The notes below the pieces were generated by a model. That model was not told the origin of the DNA. It did not search any database and was given only the letters and a program-made list of their open reading frames with translations. Positions 1-8,566 of a stretch of DNA of 61,360 bases are shown here, piece after piece (positions within the stretch are counted from its first letter, which is position 1; each line of letters opens with the position of its first letter). A program made the position numbers and the translations under genes. Origin of the DNA: Salinisphaera sp. Q1T1-3 (GTDB lineage Bacteria; Pseudomonadota; Gammaproteobacteria; Nevskiales; Salinisphaeraceae); NCBI RefSeq assembly GCF_003602005.1, contig NZ_QZWD01000021.1:1-61360 (forward strand), read 5' to 3'.

Positions 1-127
1 CGACCAGTTCGGCCAGCTCCGCCCAGAACACTTCCGAGCTCACCCCGGTGCCCGACAGCGCTGTCTCCATCAGCTCGTAAAGCGGCCGGCCGATCGCCAG
101 CCCGGCCTTGTCGATTCGATCCGTCAT
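1..127 (-). CDS. glcB: malate synthase G, N-terminal fragment (runs off left edge)
   Basis: Only the first 42 residues are present. They begin MTDRIDKAGLAIGRPLYELM and continue with GTGVSSEVFW. The GTGV..FW pattern about 30 residues from the start is how GlcB-type malate synthases begin, as I recall the Pseudomonas and E. coli proteins. The enzyme joins glyoxylate and acetyl-CoA to give malate in the cytoplasm (glyoxylate bypass or glycolate use). All catalytic residues lie outside the window, so the call rests on the N-terminus alone. Transcription runs leftward, and about 150 bases separate the start from the rimK-like stop. Confidence 0.72.
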   Translation of the reverse strand, partial: MTDRIDKAGLAIGRPLYELMETALSGTGVSSEVFWAELAELV

Positions 128-275
128 TGCCTTGCCTTTTCGTTGGTCACGCATCCTGCGCGACAAAATATCCACACACGCAGTCGCTTGGTGAAATTCG
201 AATTTTTCAGACAGCACCGGAATATAACGAAAGCCCGGTTGGGCGCAAACATGGGACCGGTTCGTCGTTGGCGCT

Positions 276-1748
276 TCAACCGGCCTCGGGCCGTGTTCGA
301 GCCTCCAGCCGCGCGAGAAATGCGCTCATGATCGTGCGATAGAGTGTTTGACCGGCCACGGCATCCTCGATCCCGGCATCGATGCTCGGGTTGTCGTTGA
401 TCTCGATGACGCGCAGACCGTCGGCTGTCTGCTTGATATCCACCCCGTACAGCCCGTTGCCGATCAGGCCGGCCGCCCGCACCGCGATCTCGACCACGTC
501 GGTGGGGGCATCGACGACATCGAGCGTACGCGAGTCGCCTTCGGCGATACCGTCTTGCGAACTGTAGTCCACGATCTGCCAGTGGCCGCCGGCCATCAGA
601 TACTGGCAGACATAGAGCGGCCGGCCGTCGAGCACGCCGACCCGCCAGTCGAACTCCGTGGGCATGAACTCCTGGGCCAGCGCCAGCTCAGAGTCGTCGA
701 ACAGCCGGGCCGCGATCTCGTCGAGTGCGTGCCGGTCATCCGCCTTGAAGACACCCTTGGAGAAAGCGCCCTCGGGAGCCTTGAGCACCATGGGGAATCC
801 GAGCAGCTCGGGCAGCTGATCGACCTCGTCTTCACCGAAGATGTGCGCCCGCGGCGCTGCCACTCGGTGACGTGCCAGAAGCTCGGCGAGATAGACCTTG
901 TTGCTGCAGCGCAGGATCGAGACCGGGTCATCGATGACCACGAGCCCGAGCTGCTCGGCGCGGCGCGCGAATGCATACGTGTGATGATTCAGGCGCGTCG
1001 TCTCGCGGATGAACAGCGCATCGAACTCCGCCAGCCGCCCGAAATCCCGCCGTGTGATGCGCTCCACCGCCAGCCCGAGCGCCTGACCGGCCTCGACGAA
1101 GGCGTTCAGCGCGGCCGCATTCGACGGGGGCTGTGTCTCGTCCGGATCAACCAGAATCGCCAGATCAAAGCGGGCCTGTCGCCGTCGCTTCGGCGACACC
1201 CAGCCGCGTGCCACATAGCCGGCCACGGCTTCGGCCATGAACGTTGCATCCTCGGCCGACAGACTCTTCAGGCCGAGCGCGCGAACCTCGGTGACACGCA
1301 GCGCGGCATCGCGCCGGCTCAGCCCGACCTCCATCAACGGCACTGCGAGCTGCTCGAACAGCTTGCGCGCCACCGGCGCGAGCGCTTCGATACGTGCCCG
1401 GCCCATGAAGACCCGGAACGTATTCGGCAACGCGGCCTGAGTGGTGGCATCCAGCCGCACGAGATCGTGCGCCAACGCCGGAATCTCGGCGCCATAGAGC
1501 ATCTTGCGTGACAGATCGGCGAGCGTGGTCACCGACGGCAGCACGCGATGGCCCCGGGCTTCGGCGAGCAACGAGACGTAATACCCCAGACTCTGGTATC
1601 GCAGCGAGCGACACAGGTTGATGACCCGAAACTCGTCGTCGCCGTATTTCGGATCGGACAGATAATCATCGGCCAGCACCATCGCGACCGGCGTGGCCTC
1701 CGAAGTCCAGTCGCGCCGGGACTCCACCACAATGATCGGCTCAGCCAT
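276..1748 (-). CDS. RimK-like ATP-grasp ligase with RLAN N-terminal domain
   Basis: The 490-residue product starts MAEPIIVVESRRDW, a start fixed by the 8-base overlap with the upstream acetyltransferase. The first 200 or so residues resemble the RLAN domain that precedes ATP-grasp in this RimK subfamily. The C-terminal half is ATP-grasp: a nucleotide-binding stretch around LGFPMVLKAPEGAFSKGVFK and the Mg-binding end IEINDNPSIDAG. Family members join amino acids or peptides through acyl-phosphate intermediates. The substrate is unknown, and true RimK (glutamylation of ribosomal protein S6) is much shorter. The overlap with a GNAT gene implies coupled translation and a shared peptide-modifying role, which is inference. 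The reading frame remains open far upstream of this start, but that stretch is coding for the GNAT in another frame. Confidence 0.85.
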   Translation of the reverse strand: MAEPIIVVESRRDWTSEATPVAMVLADDYLSDPKYGDDEFRVINLCRSLRYQSLGYYVSLLAEARGHRVLPSVTTLADLSRKMLYGAEIPALAHDLVRLDATTQAALPNTFRVFMGRARIEALAPVARKLFEQLAVPLMEVGLSRRDAALRVTEVRALGLKSLSAEDATFMAEAVAGYVARGWVSPKRRRQARFDLAILVDPDETQPPSNAAALNAFVEAGQALGLAVERITRRDFGRLAEFDALFIRETTRLNHHTYAFARRAEQLGLVVIDDPVSILRCSNKVYLAELLARHRVAAPRAHIFGEDEVDQLPELLGFPMVLKAPEGAFSKGVFKADDRHALDEIAARLFDDSELALAQEFMPTEFDWRVGVLDGRPLYVCQYLMAGGHWQIVDYSSQDGIAEGDSRTLDVVDAPTDVVEIAVRAAGLIGNGLYGVDIKQTADGLRVIEINDNPSIDAGIEDAVAGQTLYRTIMSAFLARLEARTRPEAG

Positions 1749-2256
1749 GCGTATCGTCTTCCTCGAGAGATCGTTGCATCCGGACCCCGTCGGCCGGCCC
1801 CGGATAATATGCGACAAGCCGCTGTGTTTCGGTAAAACCCGCCGCCGCGAACAGGCCGCGAGAGGCTGTGTTGGAGACACGTGCCTCGGCGCGCATGACA
1901 CGACAGCCGCGATTTGCGGCCCGCCGGATCGCATCATGCAACAGGCGGCCGGCCATCCCCTGTCCGCGCGCCTGCGCGGCCACGGCGATCGAGTAAAGAC
2001 GAGCCACCCGGCTGTTTGCGCGAAACAGGGTGATGCTGCAGGCCGCGATCGGGTCGTCCGCCGCCGGGGTGGCAATGACGCGCAGATCGGCGTTCGCGCG
2101 CATCAATAACCAGCGCAGACTGCGACGCGACTGGGCATCGACATCGAAGACAGCCTGCTCGAGTGCCCAGAGGTGATCCAGATCGGCCGGCACGGCACTG
2201 CGAATAGCGGAACCGGGACCCGCCGGCGATACGACCGTCACGGATCGATCGCCCAT
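1741..2256 (-). CDS. GNAT family N-acetyltransferase
   Basis: This 171-residue protein starts MGDRSVTVV. The acetyl-CoA binding core is clear: beta-4 LYSIAVAAQARGQGMAGRLL carries the Q/RxxGxG/A loop, and NTASRGLFAAAGF is the usual motif B region. Its stop codon lies inside the start of the RimK-like ligase, so the two are probably translated together. In related genomes a GNAT (sometimes fused to a C39 peptidase) accompanies RLAN-type ATP-grasp proteins. No peptidase domain is visible here. An upstream in-frame start is possible, but the sequence before MGDR does not look like part of the fold. The substrate cannot be read from the sequence. Confidence 0.8.
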   Translation of the reverse strand: MGDRSVTVVSPAGPGSAIRSAVPADLDHLWALEQAVFDVDAQSRRSLRWLLMRANADLRVIATPAADDPIAACSITLFRANSRVARLYSIAVAAQARGQGMAGRLLHDAIRRAANRGCRVMRAEARVSNTASRGLFAAAGFTETQRLVAYYPGPADGVRMQRSLEEDDTHG

Positions 2257-2411
2257 GACAAGACGCACCACCGGTCCGTGGACCGGGCATTCGAGCCCGC
2301 AAGCAGCCGGGATGGGCACGCGACTGCCTGTGTGGAACGACGCGTATCGACGCCGCGGATCGTGACAGGCACGTCGGCCTTCGTATTCGTGATCAGAATC
2401 CGGACTGTAGC

Positions 2412-3194
2412 CTAATCGCGCCTCGTCGGCCGGCACGCGGCGGTCGAGCCGGCCCGTGCCGAGGACGAACGCGCGGCCGGCATGATCCGCGCAAACGCCG
2501 GTTCGAGACGCGCGACGATTCGACCGCCGAGCGGCGTATGCACGACCCAGGGCACGGTGACCAGCGCCGTGCCGAGTCCGCCGACCAGGTCGTCGGTCAG
2601 CCAGTGCGCCCCGGCCACCAGGCGCGGCAGGCAGGCAACGATCGCGATGAGTCCGGCCACGCGGCCGTAATGGCGCCCGGCGAAACACCAGAGGAGATAA
2701 ACGAATGTGGCAACGACCGTGGCGTGATCGCCGGGAAAACTCGTGTGCGAGGCGTCCTTGGCGCCGAGCCCGTTCGTGTTGTCGAGCAACGTGAACGCAG
2801 GCAGCACCAGCGACGGGCTGTCATGCGCCATGCCCTTGAAGATCAGATCGCGTGTGATCGATACGAGACCCACCAGCGCGATACAGACGATGAACGAGGC
2901 GGCTGCCCGCCAGGCCGAAGTGCCTCGGCGACCGTAGACAACGAAATGAACAAGCACGCCCAGCATCAATAGTCCGACAAGATAATCGAAGACCTTGAGA
3001 TTGCCGAACGACCACAGCAGCTGCTGGGTGGGGCTTTGAGCAACCAGTCCGTTCAGGGCATACGCGGTATGGATATCGAGCACGCGCCATAACGCATCGG
3101 TCCCGGGTGCGAGATAAGTAGCGAACAACAGAACAGCCAACCCGAGGCTTAGCCCCAGCGCCCGCGGCTGCCATCTTGGCATCACGTCTTTCAT
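2412..3194 (-). CDS. lpxT: LpxT-like PAP2 membrane phosphatase/phosphotransferase
   Basis: The 260-residue PAP2-superfamily membrane protein starts MKDVMPRW (a second ATG lies four codons in). The conserved acid-phosphatase motifs read KDASHTSFPGDHATV and RLVAGAHWLTDDLVGG, with the catalytic His pair in SFPGDH and GAHW. The unusual SFPGDH in place of PSGH, the preceding KDAS, and the spacing match E. coli LpxT (YeiU), which moves phosphate from undecaprenyl pyrophosphate to lipid A at the periplasmic face of the inner membrane. About five hydrophobic segments are visible. The C-terminal tail is Arg/Ser rich. A general undecaprenyl pyrophosphatase role is the main alternative. An AT-rich stretch immediately upstream is its likely promoter. 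Confidence 0.72.
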   Translation of the reverse strand: MKDVMPRWQPRALGLSLGLAVLLFATYLAPGTDALWRVLDIHTAYALNGLVAQSPTQQLLWSFGNLKVFDYLVGLLMLGVLVHFVVYGRRGTSAWRAAASFIVCIALVGLVSITRDLIFKGMAHDSPSLVLPAFTLLDNTNGLGAKDASHTSFPGDHATVVATFVYLLWCFAGRHYGRVAGLIAIVACLPRLVAGAHWLTDDLVGGLGTALVTVPWVVHTPLGGRIVARLEPAFARIMPAARSSSARAGSTAACRPTRRD

Positions 3195-3223
3195 GATCGA
3201 GAACACCGGCGCCGCCGGCGCAT

Positions 3224-3260
3224 TGCAAAATCGTAATTTAATCTTAATTTTTATTAATGC
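3224..3260 (-). promoter_or_regulatory. AT-rich promoter/operator region upstream of lpxT-like gene
   Basis: A sharp AT island in GC-rich surroundings, 30 to 66 bases upstream of the lpxT-like start. Read toward that gene it holds repeated ATTAA units and then TAAATTACGATTT. The repeats suggest a response-regulator or silencer site. No clean -35/-10 pair can be fixed. A similar TAAATTAC-CGATTT string occurs upstream of the yrbL-like gene (55430-55520). Confidence 0.4.
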
Positions 3261-3504
3261 GATGCACAATACACAATCTAGCCCAGGGCCGTTCCTGTTG
3301 ACGCATCGGGGCCTGGCCGAAAGTCCGCCCCGCTGCCCCAGACGCGGACCGGGACAGCGCCATCGTCGGCGATGCCGGTCATGCATGCCCGAGTGCGCCC
3401 ATCGCACACTCGCAATGCCGTGTCACGGTATGTCGCTCGATACGCGAGCCCGGCGGAAACGGGTTATTCTGGACACCGCACTCTCGATCGCGGCCTGCTG
3501 CCTG

Positions 3505-3990
3505 ATGTCATTCGCCCGCTCGCTCACTGCCGGCCTGCTCCTGGCTACCATGCTGGTGCTCGCAGGCTGTGCCGGTACGCCGAAAACGCCGACACCGAAA
3601 CCGACGACGCCAAGCGGCCCGCCGCCGGCGGCCACCGTGATCGTGCCGAGCGACGACAGCGTCCTGGCTCAGGCGGCCATGCAGGCGCTACGCCAGCGCG
3701 GCTTCCATCTGACCCGCTATAGCGCCGCGATGACGCGTGGCAGCGACGACTACCGCCTGATGGCTCGCAAGGCCCGATATCGCCTCACCCTGCGTTCGGA
3801 ATCCATCGGCCGGTGTCGCAACGGCCAGACCAGTCTTCGATACCGGCTGGCGCTGATCGAGAACGCGAACGGCAACGTACCGGTTTCGTTGTCGGGTGCC
3901 GATTGCCTGGATGCGATTCGACAGGCACTGACGACCGAACTGGATCGGGACCGAATCCGTGCCGGCCGGGCAACAGCCGGGCCACGCTGA
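3505..3990 (+). CDS. putative lipoprotein
   Basis: The product has 161 residues. The start at 3505 gives a standard lipoprotein signal: MSFARSL, a hydrophobic stretch, and lipobox LAGC at Cys22. A Pro/Thr linker follows (TPKTPTPKPTTPSGPPP), typical of proteins tethered to the outer membrane. The mature part, about residues 45-150, has alternating hydrophobic residues (VLAQAAMQALRQRGFHLTRY) and two cysteines that could pair (GRCRNG and GADCLD). I do not recognise the family. The frame is open further upstream, with an ATG at 3430, but only the chosen start places the signal peptide at the N-terminus. Confidence 0.6.
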   Translation: MSFARSLTAGLLLATMLVLAGCAGTPKTPTPKPTTPSGPPPAATVIVPSDDSVLAQAAMQALRQRGFHLTRYSAAMTRGSDDYRLMARKARYRLTLRSESIGRCRNGQTSLRYRLALIENANGNVPVSLSGADCLDAIRQALTTELDRDRIRAGRATAGPR

Positions 3991-4494
3991 CCGACCACAA
4001 CCACCGCACCGCGCGCCATGCCATGTCGGGACATGCTGCGGAAACGCTCTGAACAACCACCTGCAGCTCGCGCTCGCCAACGACACGGCCAGATCGAATG
4101 CCTCGATCAAGGGCCGCCGAGCGCGGCATCCGCGCCAGATGTGGTGAACCCGGTATGACGCTGGCTGATCGTTCGGATGGAAAGCGCGCATACGAGCAGG
4201 CATGTGGCCACGACGGCTGAAGACCGCAACGCCATCGAAAATGGACGAAACACAGTTGGCCGCGTCGCAGACAGCCGATGGGGGCATCTGTTCTGGCCCC
4301 GGATGAATCCAGATCGGCCGGTCATATGCGGCAACGCAGTATTCGCGCTCTTGAGGCCGCCCCGGATCCGGCGCCGGAGACCACGCGTCGGCAGATCGCT
4401 TCCACGCCGGCACAGCGGGCCGACCACATCACGGCTTGGGCGCTCAGCAGGCCGACGCCCCGGGCCTCTCCCTTGTCCGCTCGTGTGTGTCGCG
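3991..4494. other. gene-poor interval
   Basis: About 500 bases lie between the lipoprotein and the YeeZ-like gene. Open frames occur on both strands, but their translations are Arg/Pro/Ser-rich and have no ribosome site or recognisable domain. One minus-strand frame ends with a hydrophobic stretch (ALRSSAVVATCLLVCALSI) but lacks any convincing start. I see no terminator hairpin with a T-run. It may be a decayed gene. Confidence 0.4.
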
Positions 4495-5382
4495 TCAGGC
4501 CGTGACTGTTTCACCACGCAGGCTGGACAACAGACCGTCGCGGTAATCCGGGAAGATGAAACGATACGCCGTATCGGTCACGAGACGGGCATTCGACAGG
4601 CGACGCGACTCCGACAGGAACGACAGACGCATCGCCGAGAATCGTGTCCGGGCCTCGGCCCAGTCGATACGTGGAGGCGCAGCCACACCGAGTAACTCGG
4701 CCAGCGTGTCGTAATACGCGGTGCGCGCGGTGGGCACCCCGTCGCAGACGTTGTAGATTCGATGCGGCCACTGCTCGGTCAGCGCACGCCAGGCGATCGC
4801 GGCCAGATCGTCGATATGAATCCGATTGGTCCAGCCGTTCTCGTCAGCGAGTACCGGCTCACCGGCCCGAACCCGATCGACCGGCAGCCGATTCGGGCCG
4901 TAGATGCCCGGCGCGCGCAATATCGTCGCACGCGACACCGCTGCCAAGAGGCGCTGTTCGGCGTCCAGACGACGCTGCGCCCGATCGGTGGCCGGCGCGG
5001 CCGGCGTGTCCTCGTCGACCCAGGCCCCACCGTGGTCACCGTAGACGCCGGTGGTGCCGATATAGACCCAGTCAGCCGGCGGTGTCTCGGCGAGCCCCAG
5101 CACGCGGGCCAGCCGCGTATCGGCCTCACCGGCGCGCGGCGGCGGCGCACTGTAGAGCAGGCGATCCGCAGCGCCGACAAGCGCTGCAAGTTGGTCGTCA
5201 TCGGTATCGTGATCGAGATCCAGCCGGAAACTCGCCGCACCAACGGCACGCGCCCGCGCCGCGGACTCGGCGCTGCGCACCACGGCACTGACGCGATGGC
5301 CGGCGCCAATGGCGCGCGCGGCCACGCGTACTCCCGTATCGCCGCAGCCGATGATCAGCAGATGCGGCGTTGCCACCGTCAT
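4495..5382 (-). CDS. NAD(P)-dependent SDR-type epimerase/reductase, YeeZ-like
   Basis: This 295-residue extended-SDR protein starts MTVATPHLLIIGCGDTGVRV, a Rossmann fold with GxGDxG at residues 12-17. Further landmarks are WVYIGTTGVYGDHGG (the strand carrying the Ser/Thr and Tyr of the SDR active site), ILRAPGIYGPNRLP and RIHIDDLA. Length and motif order resemble E. coli YeeZ, whose substrate is unknown. The start overlaps the hemY stop by four bases (ATGA), so it is the last gene of the hem operon and translationally coupled. A direct role in heme synthesis is not implied by the sequence. Confidence 0.8.
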   Translation of the reverse strand: MTVATPHLLIIGCGDTGVRVAARAIGAGHRVSAVVRSAESAARARAVGAASFRLDLDHDTDDDQLAALVGAADRLLYSAPPPRAGEADTRLARVLGLAETPPADWVYIGTTGVYGDHGGAWVDEDTPAAPATDRAQRRLDAEQRLLAAVSRATILRAPGIYGPNRLPVDRVRAGEPVLADENGWTNRIHIDDLAAIAWRALTEQWPHRIYNVCDGVPTARTAYYDTLAELLGVAAPPRIDWAEARTRFSAMRLSFLSESRRLSNARLVTDTAYRFIFPDYRDGLLSSLRGETVTA

Positions 5383-6560
5383 GCGCCGTAGGTCACGGTC
5401 TCGAGCCCACGGCGATAGACGAGCCGAGCGCGCTCGGCTTCCTGCAGGCGCTCCAGCAGACGACCGAGATCGAGCAGACCGGTCGCACCGAGCTGGCTGG
5501 CATACTCGCTGGTCAGATAGTCCCGGGCCTCGTCCAGCTGCTGCCGGGCCAGAAACAGCCGGCCGGCGGCAAGCATCAGCTCGGGCTCGCGACCGTGTTG
5601 CGAGATCCAGTCCTGAACGCTGGCCAGCTGGCCCGACTCGTCGCGCGGATTGAGCCGGCCGAACGTCCGCACGAGCTGGCCATCGTAGTGTTTCTTGAGC
5701 GTGGCCCGAATCACGTTCGCGGCCTCGTCGTCTTCGCCCATCTGTGACAACGCCCGCGCATAGTGCTCGACAATCTCGGGCCGTGCCCGCAGATCCTTGG
5801 GCACGTCGCGCCATGCCGAGGTCAGCGCACCGACATCGGCAGGCTGGGACAGATGATGTCGATAGGCCGCGATCGTCATGACACTCAGCCGTTCCGACGA
5901 CAGCGAATCGGCGCGCTTGAGCTCGGGCAGCAAGCCGTAAAGCACGCCGTAATCGCCGGTTGCCAGCGCGTGTTCGGCGTAGAGACGGAGCACCCAGGGG
6001 TGTTTCGGCTCGAGCTCATGCAAACGTGACAACGTGGCGGACGCTTCGACGTCCTCGCCGGCCGCGATCTGCAGTTCGGCCTGTGTCATCAACACGGCAA
6101 GCTCACTGATCGACCGGCTCGCCGAGGCTTTCTGCAGATACGCATCCCGTGCGCTCACATCGTCGCGATAATGCGCCGCTCGGGCTGCGAACAGATGATT
6201 CAGGCCGGGCGATTCATTGGCCTCGGCCTTGGCTTCGAGCTCTTTTTCGGCCGTCGACCAGCGGGCCTCGGCCAGATGCACCAGCCCCGTCTGCCAGGCA
6301 TGCCGGGCCTTGGTGCGCTGGCGCCGATTGCGCAAGCGACGCAGGGTTCGCGGCGCGAACAGGATCGCGACCAGCAGCTGCCAGGCCAGGGCCAGCAGCC
6401 ACACACCGAGCAGTACGCCGGCGACGGCGAACAGTACGGAGGTCTCGATCTGCCAGCCATTGAAAGAGATCAGGACATAACCCTGATGCTCGTGAAAGAC
6501 GAGCGACAGGGCGATGCCGATGACGAGAAATACGACGACTCCGAGCAACAGGCGGCGCAT
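5379..6560 (-). CDS. hemY: HemY-type heme biosynthesis-associated TPR protein
   Basis: The protein has 393 residues. The N-terminus (MRRLLLGVVVFLVIGIALSL) is a transmembrane helix, and a second hydrophobic helix around residues 40-70 completes the HemY_N domain. A basic linker (RTLRRLRNRRQRTKARHAW) and helical TPR-like repeats to the end follow. In proteobacteria this inner-membrane protein is found next to hemX, hemD and hemC. Its exact role in tetrapyrrole synthesis is unsettled, and it is not the unrelated protoporphyrinogen oxidase also called HemY. Its start shares one base with the hemX stop (TAATG), and its own stop overlaps the next gene. Confidence 0.92.
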   Translation of the reverse strand: MRRLLLGVVVFLVIGIALSLVFHEHQGYVLISFNGWQIETSVLFAVAGVLLGVWLLALAWQLLVAILFAPRTLRRLRNRRQRTKARHAWQTGLVHLAEARWSTAEKELEAKAEANESPGLNHLFAARAAHYRDDVSARDAYLQKASASRSISELAVLMTQAELQIAAGEDVEASATLSRLHELEPKHPWVLRLYAEHALATGDYGVLYGLLPELKRADSLSSERLSVMTIAAYRHHLSQPADVGALTSAWRDVPKDLRARPEIVEHYARALSQMGEDDEAANVIRATLKKHYDGQLVRTFGRLNPRDESGQLASVQDWISQHGREPELMLAAGRLFLARQQLDEARDYLTSEYASQLGATGLLDLGRLLERLQEAERARLVYRRGLETVTYGA

Positions 6561-8533
6561 TAGCGATCCTCCTGCCCGTCGGCGGTCGTCGACGCATCGG
6601 GCGACGCCGTGTCATCAGCCGACGTATCGTCGTTCTGGTCGGAAGCGCTGTCGCTCTTATCCGGTGCGTCGCCGCCCTGGCTGTCGTTGGCGTTGTCGGA
6701 CGCCCCGTTTTCCGTCGTGCCGGTATTGTCGGCGCCCTCGTTGCCGGCATCACCACGCTGATCGCCGCCCTGCGCATCATCCGGGGCCTGACCTTCACCC
6801 GAGTCCGATGCGGCGTTTTCGACGTCCGCCGCCGACGTGCTCTGATCGGATGCGCCCGCGGCGTTCGCGATCCGGCGCATATGCGTCAGGCTGGGCGTGA
6901 TATCAGGCGCCTGCCAGTCGAGCTGGACATCGGAGAGCGTCTTGAGCGAGGACAACACGGCCTGGGTCGCGCTGTCGTCGGTATCGAAATACTGCCCGAT
7001 CCAGTCACGGGCCTCCGACAGGCTCTCGTGATAGACCTCACCGTTATGTTCGAGCAGTGCCAGCCGTGCCATGCGCAGTTCGAGCTGTAGATTCTGCACC
7101 AGGAAAAACGACTGGTCCGGCGCGATCAGGGCCGGCGCGTTCTGAGTGCCGTTGGCACTGCGCACGGTCACCATGTGCGATAGCGCATTGCCCAGCCGGT
7201 CGACCATCCGGTGCCAGTGCCCCTGCCAGTCGATGCCGGCGAAACCAGCCTGGCCACGGCTGCCGTCATCTCCCGCACGGTCGCCGGCCTGACCGGTATT
7301 GCCGTTGTGATAGGTCGACGGTACGTCACTATCGGTCGGCAGTTTCGGCACGCGGGCCGCCAGTTGCGACAGCTGTAGTGCGATGCCCTCGATATCCGGA
7401 TCGGGCAGGGCTTCGAGCGATGCAACCTCGTTGGCAATATCGGCCCGCACCGGGTGCAGCTGTGGATAGCCGGCGTGGGCGATGGCCTGGTCCGCCAGCT
7501 TGAGCGCCTGCATGGCGCCCTTGGGATCGTGATAGATGACCAGGCGCTGATTGGCGGCCTCGAGCAACGCCAGAATGCGCTGCTCCACGAACTGTTCGTG
7601 GTTGCCGCCAAGCGCTTGCTGGAGCTTGTTGTTCTGGGTCTGGACCTGGTTGAGCGTGTCAGACAGCGACGACAGCTTCTGGCCGCGATCGTCCAGCGTG
7701 TTGTCGACCCGGCCGAGCTTTTGCGTCAACTGATCGACCTGATCGTTCATCTGCGAGACCCGCGGGCCAAGCTGCTGCTGCAGATTGTGCTGAACGTTGT
7801 CGGTCGCGCTGCCGATTTCGGCATTCAGGGCTGCCATGCGCTGCTGGCTCGCATACCACAGATAACCGGCACCGGCGATGGCCAGCACGGCGACCACCAG
7901 TGCGACGGCAGCCACGATGAGCGCGATACGGCTGTTGCCGCGACCACCGCCACTGCCCTGGCCGCCACGCTGGCCGCCACGGCCACCGTGGCCGCCCGTT
8001 GCCGCGTCGGACGACGCCGGCTTGCTCGCGGGCTTCGCACCGGCGCCGCTTGTCGCGCTGTCGCTGGCCGCCGGGCTCGTTTGGGTGCCAGACGCCGACG
8101 ACGTTTTGCGCGAAGCGCTGCCTGAGTGTTCCGAGCCACTGCGCACCGATCCGTTCCCGCTCGACTGCGGGCTCGACGCCGGCTTTTCAGGCTGTTTTTT
8201 ACCGGCTCCGGCCTTGCTCTGGTCAGGCTTGCTCTGGTCGGTCTTGCTCTGGTCGGTCTTGCTCTGGTCGGTCTTGCTCTGGTCGGTCTTGCTCTGGTCG
8301 GTCTTGCTCTGGTCGGTCTTGCTCTGGTCGGTCTTGCCCTGGTCGGTCTTGGCGGGGCTCGCTGCGGGCTTGTTGTCGGCACCTCCCGCGGCCTTCGACG
8401 ACGATGTCTGCGCCGATGACGACTGCGCCTGCGTGGATGACGTCCCGGCCGGTTTGGCCGCCGGGGTCGTCTTTTGCGAGGCGTCTTCGTTTTTCGATTG
8501 GCGGTTGCTGTCCGTGGACTTGTCCTGGCTCAT
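6560..8533 (-). CDS. hemX: HemX-like membrane protein with long disordered N-terminus
   Basis: The 657-residue product is well above the usual 350-450 for HemX. Residues 1-200 are a Lys/Ser/Gln/Asp-rich disordered cytoplasmic region containing nine tandem five-residue units of the (S)KTDQ type. A single transmembrane helix follows near 205-230 (IALIVAAVALVVAVLAIAGA), then a coiled coil (residues about 235-310) and the conserved HemX domain around FVEQRILALLEAANQRLVIYHD. The last 100 residues are again acidic and disordered. The family is often labelled uroporphyrinogen-III C-methyltransferase, but no methyltransferase motif is present. It lies between hemD (33 bases upstream) and hemY (1-base overlap) in the operon. 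Confidence 0.88.
   Translation of the reverse strand: MSQDKSTDSNRQSKNEDASQKTTPAAKPAGTSSTQAQSSSAQTSSSKAAGGADNKPAASPAKTDQGKTDQSKTDQSKTDQSKTDQSKTDQSKTDQSKTDQSKPDQSKAGAGKKQPEKPASSPQSSGNGSVRSGSEHSGSASRKTSSASGTQTSPAASDSATSGAGAKPASKPASSDAATGGHGGRGGQRGGQGSGGGRGNSRIALIVAAVALVVAVLAIAGAGYLWYASQQRMAALNAEIGSATDNVQHNLQQQLGPRVSQMNDQVDQLTQKLGRVDNTLDDRGQKLSSLSDTLNQVQTQNNKLQQALGGNHEQFVEQRILALLEAANQRLVIYHDPKGAMQALKLADQAIAHAGYPQLHPVRADIANEVASLEALPDPDIEGIALQLSQLAARVPKLPTDSDVPSTYHNGNTGQAGDRAGDDGSRGQAGFAGIDWQGHWHRMVDRLGNALSHMVTVRSANGTQNAPALIAPDQSFFLVQNLQLELRMARLALLEHNGEVYHESLSEARDWIGQYFDTDDSATQAVLSSLKTLSDVQLDWQAPDITPSLTHMRRIANAAGASDQSTSAADVENAASDSGEGQAPDDAQGGDQRGDAGNEGADNTGTTENGASDNANDSQGGDAPDKSDSASDQNDDTSADDTASPDASTTADGQEDR
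8216..8355 (-). repeat. 15-bp tandem repeat inside hemX
   Basis: Nine consecutive 15-base units (plus-strand form GGTCGGTCTTGCTCT) encode KTDQS units. Six (8236-8325) are identical. The unit at 8221 encodes KPDQS, the unit at 8326 differs by one base, and the one at 8341 is partial at its 3' end. The period is a multiple of three, so gain or loss of units keeps the frame. The near-identity of units points to recent expansion by slippage or unequal recombination. Confidence 0.95.
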
Positions 8534-8566
8534 GCGCTTGCGCTTCCCCCGAATGGCGTGGGCTGA

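Noticed and set aside
348-1511. 387-codon plus-strand open frame opposite the RimK-like gene
   Set aside because: Antisense shadow in GC-rich DNA. The opposite strand has a full ATP-grasp domain, and this translation has no domain or ribosome site.
4107-4517. Minus-strand frame with a hydrophobic stretch (ALRSSAVVATCLLVCALSI)
   Set aside because: No ribosome site, truncated after the hydrophobic part, and Arg-rich before it. Could be a gene remnant but not supportable.
8216-8355. Short regular repeats resembling a CRISPR array
   Set aside because: Units are contiguous 15-base codon repeats in frame within hemX, with no spacers.
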